64,000 nt of DNA from positions 310,001-374,000 of the forward strand of contig NZ_JARDUA010000003.1 in NCBI RefSeq assembly GCF_029360645.1. Direction: 5' to 3'. The notes under the pieces are model-generated. The model was not told where the DNA came from. It did not search any database and saw only the letters and a list, made by a program, of their open reading frames with translations. Below are positions 59,748 to 64,000 of this stretch, one piece after another; the stretch's first letter is position 1, and each line of letters begins with the position of its first letter. Position numbers and translations under genes: made by a program. The DNA comes from Pontibacter litorisediminis. Its GTDB lineage: Bacteria; Bacteroidota; Bacteroidia; Cytophagales; Hymenobacteraceae.

Positions 59748-60749
59748 TTAGATGGGACAACGTACTTGCTGCTCTTTATTTTTGTCAGATAGGGAGGCTG
59801 CGAACCGCTCAGCAAGGTCGAGGATATCCCTGTGTCTGGCCATCTCTGGGAGCCAATGCGCAATGTCTTCTATCCCCCACACCAATGATGCTATAGAGCT
59901 TGTTAAAAATCCGTTGCTATCGGTATCTTCACCTAATGCCACGACTGTGTCCAAGGCATTCTTAAAGGAGGAGGCCCTTAAAACGCTCCAAAGGCTGCAT
60001 TCGAGGGTGTGCACGCAGTAGGGAGAGCTGTAGACCTTGTCCTCTTCCAAACCGGGTATTATGCCTTCCAAGACCCGGTACAAGGCGCTGATGTCTTTCT
60101 GGCTGAATGAGGTGGAGGGGAGGTGCGCTTTGACCAGTTCGTTGGCTGCATGATAGGCATCGAGTCTATCCATGATGAGGACGTGCTGGATGTAGACGAC
60201 ATAGTAGAAGGCCGTGAGTATGGCGACCGGGTGGCGGTGCGTGATGCTGCTCACCAGCATGGTGTGGCGGAATATTTCATCCGGGGTCATCCTCAGCGTG
60301 TAAAAGGCGAGGGCAAGGCTCCGGGTAACGCCAGCATTGCCTGCGCTCATGGGGTGGTCATCCCCACACAACTCTGCTCTCATGTGGCAGGCTGCATATC
60401 TTTTGAGAGACTTGGCAGTTGTTATTCCCACATCGAAAATTTCGCCTCGGGCTGACCAGTAGGCGGTGGCGGGGTCATGCCACAGGCAGAAACGATGGGC
60501 CATGTCCTCCACGTCAAAACCACCAATCAGTGATTCGGTAGCGCAAAACAGGAGGCTGGAATCGTCCGAGAAGGTGAGCGGAGGCTGGTTAAATGCCATG
60601 TAGCCGAGCGGTTCTGTGATGACCGGATACTCCTCCCGGATGTAATCTCTGGAATAGAACTCCACGGGCAAAGCGTATGCGTCCCCGAATGAAGCGCCCT
60701 GATAGCACTGGATGATTTTCTGTTGCAGAAGCTGATGTTCCATATACAA
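59748..60749 (-). CDS. ADP-ribosylglycohydrolase family protein (ARH/DraG)
   Basis: 333 residues of the all-helical ADP-ribosylglycohydrolase fold. Metal and substrate motifs: GASFGDAYALPVEF near 18-31, FSDDSSLL near 60-67 (the T/S-D-D-T/S Mg site), SAGNAGVTRSLALAF near 134-148, and VALGEDTDSNGFLTSSIASLVWG near 269-291 (second Mg site DTDS). It should remove ADP-ribose from proteins, nucleic acids or small molecules. Next to restriction and DNA-damage genes it may reverse a toxin or phage-derived modification; no ADP-ribosyltransferase was found in the window. Confidence 0.85.
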   Translation of the reverse strand: MYMEHQLLQQKIIQCYQGASFGDAYALPVEFYSRDYIREEYPVITEPLGYMAFNQPPLTFSDDSSLLFCATESLIGGFDVEDMAHRFCLWHDPATAYWSARGEIFDVGITTAKSLKRYAACHMRAELCGDDHPMSAGNAGVTRSLALAFYTLRMTPDEIFRHTMLVSSITHRHPVAILTAFYYVVYIQHVLIMDRLDAYHAANELVKAHLPSTSFSQKDISALYRVLEGIIPGLEEDKVYSSPYCVHTLECSLWSVLRASSFKNALDTVVALGEDTDSNGFLTSSIASLVWGIEDIAHWLPEMARHRDILDLAERFAASLSDKNKEQQVRCPI

Positions 60750-60885
60750 AGATAGCTCTTTGCTAGCTCACCTACATTACTCAAAAAAATGATGGCCGAG
60801 TCCTGCGCAGCGGGCCTTTTGTATGATATATACTTACAGCCTGACACTGGGTGTGTCTGTGCTGGATTCAAAAAAAATTACAGAT

Positions 60886-61086
60886 ATGAGAAAATACGCG
60901 ATGGACAGAGGGGCCAAGCCCTTCGACCTACGAAAAGAGTATGAGAAGGAGATGCATGCTGATACGTATGATGAAACATACCATTTCCCGTTCACAGAGC
61001 TGGCCGAGGCGACACCCCTCCACATACTAGAAATGCTGGGGCAGGCTAGTCCCGCAGCCTCACTACCAGCAAAGAAAAAGTCGTGA
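60886..61086 (+). CDS. Hypothetical protein, 66 aa
   Basis: Starts at ATG 60886 (MRKYAMDRGAKPFDLRKEYEKEM); an upstream ATG at 60823 would add 21 residues. Charged N-terminus, then ETYHFPFTELAEATPLHILEMLG and a KKKS end. No family recognised. Divergent from the ADP-ribosylglycohydrolase gene. Evidence is limited to frame length and composition. Confidence 0.4.
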   Translation: MRKYAMDRGAKPFDLRKEYEKEMHADTYDETYHFPFTELAEATPLHILEMLGQASPAASLPAKKKS

Positions 61087-61206
61087 CCCGAAACGCTATG
61101 GGGGATATGATTGGACCAGCCTCCGATAGGAGATGTACGGTATTGGCGTAGTGCTAATCTAATGGCCACCATGTGCTCTGTGTGGGTTTGCAGCAGCCGA
61201 GGCGGT

Positions 61207-61533
61207 TTACAACACTGACTCCTCAGATTGCCGTTGCTGATAATCTAACTCAGTGAACTCCACCTGCACGGTGTTGAGGTGGACGAACAAACCCAATGCA
61301 TCAGGCGAGAGCACGCACAGGTGGTACACCTCGAAGTCGTGGATGAGGACCAAGCTGCTCAAGAACTCTTCGAATCGGGCATCGAAGTCAGCCTTGTGAA
61401 ACAGTGCCTTGTACGCAGGCCTGACCTCATCTGTAAGCAAGAATAATCTCACCCTGTAGCTCTTGCTCGCCCTAGAGGTGAACCATGTCACAGCCTTGCC
61501 AGTCCTGAGGAGTTTATTCACATCCATCCTCAT
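61207..61533 (-). CDS. Hypothetical protein, 108 aa, paired with the 62-aa gene
   Basis: Begins at ATG 61533 (or 61527) within the last 20 nt of the upstream small gene, so they are translationally coupled. Mixed alpha/beta sequence with a basic start (TGKAVTWFTSRASKSYRVRLFLLTDEVRP) and FEVYHLCVLSPDALGLFVHLNTVQVEF near 69-95. No family recognised. The tight pair of a small and a larger gene recalls toxin-antitoxin layouts, without domain support. Confidence 0.55.
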   Translation of the reverse strand: MRMDVNKLLRTGKAVTWFTSRASKSYRVRLFLLTDEVRPAYKALFHKADFDARFEEFLSSLVLIHDFEVYHLCVLSPDALGLFVHLNTVQVEFTELDYQQRQSEESVL

Positions 61534-61702
61534 CTCTATTCTTCATTTTCTCTAGCATTATACCCAGTCGTGTAACGGCAAGGTCTAGCGCCTGTACCTT
61601 GCTTAGGCGGACACCGTGCGCGATGAACACGCTGTTCTGGATGTAGCTGAGCGTGTACGCGGTGCGGTCGTACAGCTTGACGGACTTATAAGTCGGGGTC
61701 AT
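61514..61702 (-). CDS. 62-aa protein with possible ribbon-helix-helix pattern
   Basis: Starts at ATG 61702 (MTPTYKSVKLYDRTAYTLSYIQ). A beta-like YKSVKLYD is followed by two predicted helices (AYTLSYIQNSVF and RLSKVQALDLAVTRLGIMLEKMK), which is the layout of small ribbon-helix-helix regulators; the assignment is tentative. Upstream partner of the 108-aa gene and 59 bp downstream of the polymerase-like gene, same direction. Confidence 0.5.
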   Translation of the reverse strand: MTPTYKSVKLYDRTAYTLSYIQNSVFIAHGVRLSKVQALDLAVTRLGIMLEKMKNRDEDGCE

Positions 61703-61760
61703 ATCGGTGGTTTGTTTACAGTATATATAAATCTTCCACCTGCTTTCTACCAACATGGCA

Positions 61761-63077
61761 TTACAGGGATGGTGGCACTGGATGTGGCGCAGCGCAGGTC
61801 TTGTCCTCCCCAGTGCTGCCTACCGTGAGGGGTATGCTAGAAGACAGCGGCTCCACGTTGATAGTCGGGTACACTCCCTGCGCTGCGAACTCGTCAAGCA
61901 TAAGCTGCCGCACGTAGTCCGCATGGCCCTTTGTGACGACAAGTGAGTCGTGTATGGACAGAGCGAAGATGTTTTGCCCGAGGTCCGCCAGATGCTTCAC
62001 TACACGGTCTATCATCAGTTCCGACTCCGCCTGCTGCATCTTGATAGAGAGGTTCTTGTAGTTCCCCTTCTTCTCCTGTACAATCACCTTGAAGCAGTTT
62101 GGAAACGCTTTTTTGAATGCCTTGGCATCTTCGTACTGGTAGTGGGGGTTATACCGGCAGTAGAAGATATGGGCGAAGCAGGCCTCCTTGAAGGGCTTAC
62201 GAATCTTTTCCCGGTGCACCGGGCAAGCCGGGACCCCCATCAAGTCCATCATATGCTCGTAGAACTGGCCGGTCTCGCATAACTGGATGTACTTGGCCAC
62301 ATCCTCGGGCATGGTCCCCGGATAGTGGTGTTTGAGCACAAGGGAGAGCAAGAGCGGTTGGGAGTTACGGATGTCTAGGTTCACTAAGGCCTCACCGGAT
62401 GCAACGCGCAAGAACGGCCTCAGGCGCTTTGGAAAGCTCGTGAGGTTATTGTGCACCCGGTTAACCACCATGTCCCTGACCATGAAGAACTCCCCGTTCT
62501 TGATTTTAAGAATGGCGAGGGTGTCGATGTTGTGCTGCTCCACCGTATACTCCGAGTCCGTAGCCAGCATCTCATCTATCATTGCAAGAGCGCCCTCGTG
62601 GTCTATCTGCAAGTCAAGTAAGTTGAAGTGGAGGAACTGCAGGTGAGGTGTGGCCACGATGGTCTTTTTCATAGCCTCGTGCTTCTTCCGGGTAAGCTTG
62701 GCCTCGAAGGCGGCATCGACCACCATCATCTGCCTTGCAACGTCCTGCCGGTAAGGCTGGGTGAGCCGGTACCAGTAGCACTTGGGGTCATAGATACCCA
62801 TATCTCCTCCGTTGCTGTATATCCCGTCTCGCTCCACGATGTTATTATCCAGCAGGAACCGTATGATATGGGTATACTGCTGTGGCGTCACCACTTCCCG
62901 CATAGCCTCTGATGATATACTGACATAGCCTTGACGGTTGTCGTTCATCTTGTTGAGAATCCGCTCCTCGAACAGCTTATGGATAAAGTAGTGGTACTTG
63001 TCAATGTGCTTGTGCCTCTTCTCGGGCAGCATGCTCTTCAAATCTAGGTTAGTGGGTACAAATAAGTATTTCGTCAT
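61761..63077 (-). CDS. Family-A polymerase-like protein with winged-helix-like N-terminus
   Basis: 438 residues. Residues ~25-105 look like a winged helix (VSISSEAMREVVTPQQYTHIIRFLLDNNIVERDGIY). The C-terminal half carries an ordered set of single-subunit polymerase motifs: A, LVNLDIRNSQPLLLSL with D235; B, R293-x3-K297-x3-F301-x3-F305-Y306, the spacing of R754/K758/F762/Y766 in Pol I; a QQAESEL segment near 348-354; and C, FALSIHDSLVV with H376-D377. HDS resembles T7-type RNA polymerases, HDE the DNA polymerases, so the template and product are unclear. No 3'-5' exonuclease is present. Not a standard annotated family to my knowledge; a mobile-element replication enzyme is the leading idea. 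Confidence 0.6.
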   Translation of the reverse strand: MTKYLFVPTNLDLKSMLPEKRHKHIDKYHYFIHKLFEERILNKMNDNRQGYVSISSEAMREVVTPQQYTHIIRFLLDNNIVERDGIYSNGGDMGIYDPKCYWYRLTQPYRQDVARQMMVVDAAFEAKLTRKKHEAMKKTIVATPHLQFLHFNLLDLQIDHEGALAMIDEMLATDSEYTVEQHNIDTLAILKIKNGEFFMVRDMVVNRVHNNLTSFPKRLRPFLRVASGEALVNLDIRNSQPLLLSLVLKHHYPGTMPEDVAKYIQLCETGQFYEHMMDLMGVPACPVHREKIRKPFKEACFAHIFYCRYNPHYQYEDAKAFKKAFPNCFKVIVQEKKGNYKNLSIKMQQAESELMIDRVVKHLADLGQNIFALSIHDSLVVTKGHADYVRQLMLDEFAAQGVYPTINVEPLSSSIPLTVGSTGEDKTCAAPHPVPPSL

Positions 63078-63428
63078 TCTCGTTATGTTTCCATTTATGG
63101 AATCGAGAATCGAAAAAGTTTTAAGCTTGAGTTAAATATTTTTAAAACCCTTACCACATAAGAGAGAAATACTTGGTTTTGATGGGTTATAGGTTGATGA
63201 TGAAGTGAAAGGAGAACCTCCCCCCCCCCCTCGCAGAGGGGAGGGGCTAATAGGGAGTGTACAATACATCAATAGAGAGTTGGAGGGGCTTGATAGGCCT
63301 AGATATCGACTGTGTTGGGCCACTCCTGTCATGAGTGAGTTTTTCAGTGTGCTAGGTAGATGGTCGTGGTATGACTGCTCGAGAATTTGTTAGAGGTGAA
63401 TAGACCGGGTGTCAATGTTGTCGTCAGC
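63078..63428. other. Intergenic region with homopolymer tract
   Basis: 351 bp upstream of the polymerase-like gene. It contains an 11-bp C run (63220-63230) followed by a GA-rich segment with TCGCAGAGGGGAGGGG. A 66-codon minus-strand frame at 63132-63332 has Ser/Pro/Gly repeats typical of translated intergenic repeat sequence and is not called. Confidence 0.5.
63220..63230. repeat. Poly-C tract (11 C)
   Basis: Eleven consecutive C residues, 143 bp upstream of the polymerase-like gene. Long homopolymers of this kind change length by slippage. Confidence 0.85.
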
Positions 63429-63812
63429 TTAACCTTCAAAGTCGCTGAATCTAGTTGCGATGTAACCATGTTGTGCTGGAGTAGACTCTGCCTTGGTTGA
63501 CGCCTGCACCTCTATCTCCAGACTGGAGAGCTGGTAGACTGGCACCTGCTGTACCGGGACCTCTAGCGCAGGAAGCTCCTCGACCATACACGCGGAGAAG
63601 GAGGTGCGCTGCTGCTCGGAGTTAATGGTGCGCTCCAGCATGTTGAGCACGGCATCGCGGATGTCGGAGGCTGGGAAGACGTAGTTGTAGTACTCCTCTC
63701 TCCTCGTCACCACGCGGATGGTGATGGTGCAGTTATGGTTTTTGTAGTTGGTAGAGTAGGTACAGCTTCCAAACTGGAAAAGAGAATCTAGAGCGTCAAT
63801 TTGTGCTTCCAT
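63429..63812 (-). CDS. Hypothetical protein, 127 aa
   Basis: Starts at ATG 63812 (MEAQIDALDSLFQFGSC); the open frame continues 27 codons upstream without a better start. Beta-rich first half (CTYSTNYKNHNCTITIRVVTRREEYYNYVFPASDIRDAVLNMLERTINSEQQ) and a Val/Glu/Pro-rich C-terminus. No family recognised. Last gene before the window edge. The remaining 188 bp show no start. Confidence 0.55.
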   Translation of the reverse strand: MEAQIDALDSLFQFGSCTYSTNYKNHNCTITIRVVTRREEYYNYVFPASDIRDAVLNMLERTINSEQQRTSFSACMVEELPALEVPVQQVPVYQLSSLEIEVQASTKAESTPAQHGYIATRFSDFEG

Positions 63813-64000
63813 GGCGAGGTTTTTTTTCTTATATATCGTAGACGCCTTGCTATGTTTTGAGTCACCGCACAGGGAGTGAGTACGCTGCGACACTAAACTC
63901 GGGTAGAGAGTATGAGCTGAATCCTGTGGGGTAATATGCGGGAGGCTTCGCAGACGATGAAAAGGAGGTGAGGCGTGTATGTGGGAATATTCTTTACAAA

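Noticed and set aside
63132..63332. 66-codon frame with SPSPLRGGGGG
   Set aside because: Translation of a homopolymer and low-complexity intergenic repeat; typical spurious frame.
1..64000. CRISPR arrays and insertion sequences
   Set aside because: No regularly spaced repeats of 24-40 bp with unique spacers and no transposase gene were found in the window.

Overview
The window looks like chromosome from a gliding Bacteroidota bacterium, most likely Cytophagales/Hymenobacteraceae (Pontibacter-like). This rests on GldH, two proteins with type IX secretion C-terminal domains, RicT next to GldH, a GWxTD lipoprotein, a DUF2723/GT117 protein, a SusC-style TonB receptor with a carboxypeptidase-like N-domain, and recurrent TAnnTTTG -7 promoter elements. 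The genus is an inference. No rRNA, tRNA, CRISPR array or insertion sequence was recognised.

Positions 1 to about 34.7 kb are core chromosome. From left to right: the end of a probable helicase/nuclease; a beta-propeller lipoprotein; an NmrA-type oxidoreductase; a very low-complexity Gly/Ser/Tyr/Gln protein; a cold-shock protein; an EEP-family phosphatase; gldH-ricT; a double GNAT acetyltransferase; a Gdx/SMR exporter; an lpxH group; lutC-like, ftsH and rsfS; divergent birA; two type IX secretion cargo proteins; a DUF2723 glycosyltransferase; a GWxTD lipoprotein overlapping rlmB; manC and kdsD (nucleotide-sugar and LPS supply); recQ; purD; a bacilliredoxin; a DUF2490 protein; an MscS channel; and a CaCA antiporter. 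Most of these units end in strong hairpin terminators. The heptamer TATACTT/AAGTATA is strikingly common here, about 44 copies counted by eye.

From about 34.8 kb to the end the window is an accessory island. It opens with a tyrosine integrase and an HTH protein. Next comes an arsenic block (sigZ, arsI, arsR, a DUF6428 protein, a metallophosphoesterase, acr3) and a metal cassette (CDF transporter, TonB receptor, small Cys-rich exported protein). These are followed by a lipoprotein and an operon of two three-Cys-motif-partner proteins (TcmP) with a Gp37/Gp68 (DUF5131) Fe-S-type protein. The island then carries an L,D-transpeptidase, umuDC, an HMCES/YedK abasic-site protein with a tiny membrane-protein gene behind it, and a complete type I restriction system (hsdM-hsdS-hsdR). 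Last come an ADP-ribosylglycohydrolase and several orphan genes, including a 438-aa protein that carries family-A polymerase motifs behind a winged-helix-like N-terminus. The heptamer falls to about 7 copies in these 29 kb, an independent sign of foreign origin. The right end of the island is not visible.

The strongest candidates for undescribed biology are the small polymerase-like protein (61761-63077), the tcmP-tcmP-DUF5131 operon (45869-48655) and its possible shared CTAA-N5-TTAG operator with umuDC. The prion-like/FUS-like low-complexity protein (2529-4445) and the genome-wide TATACTT signal also stand out.
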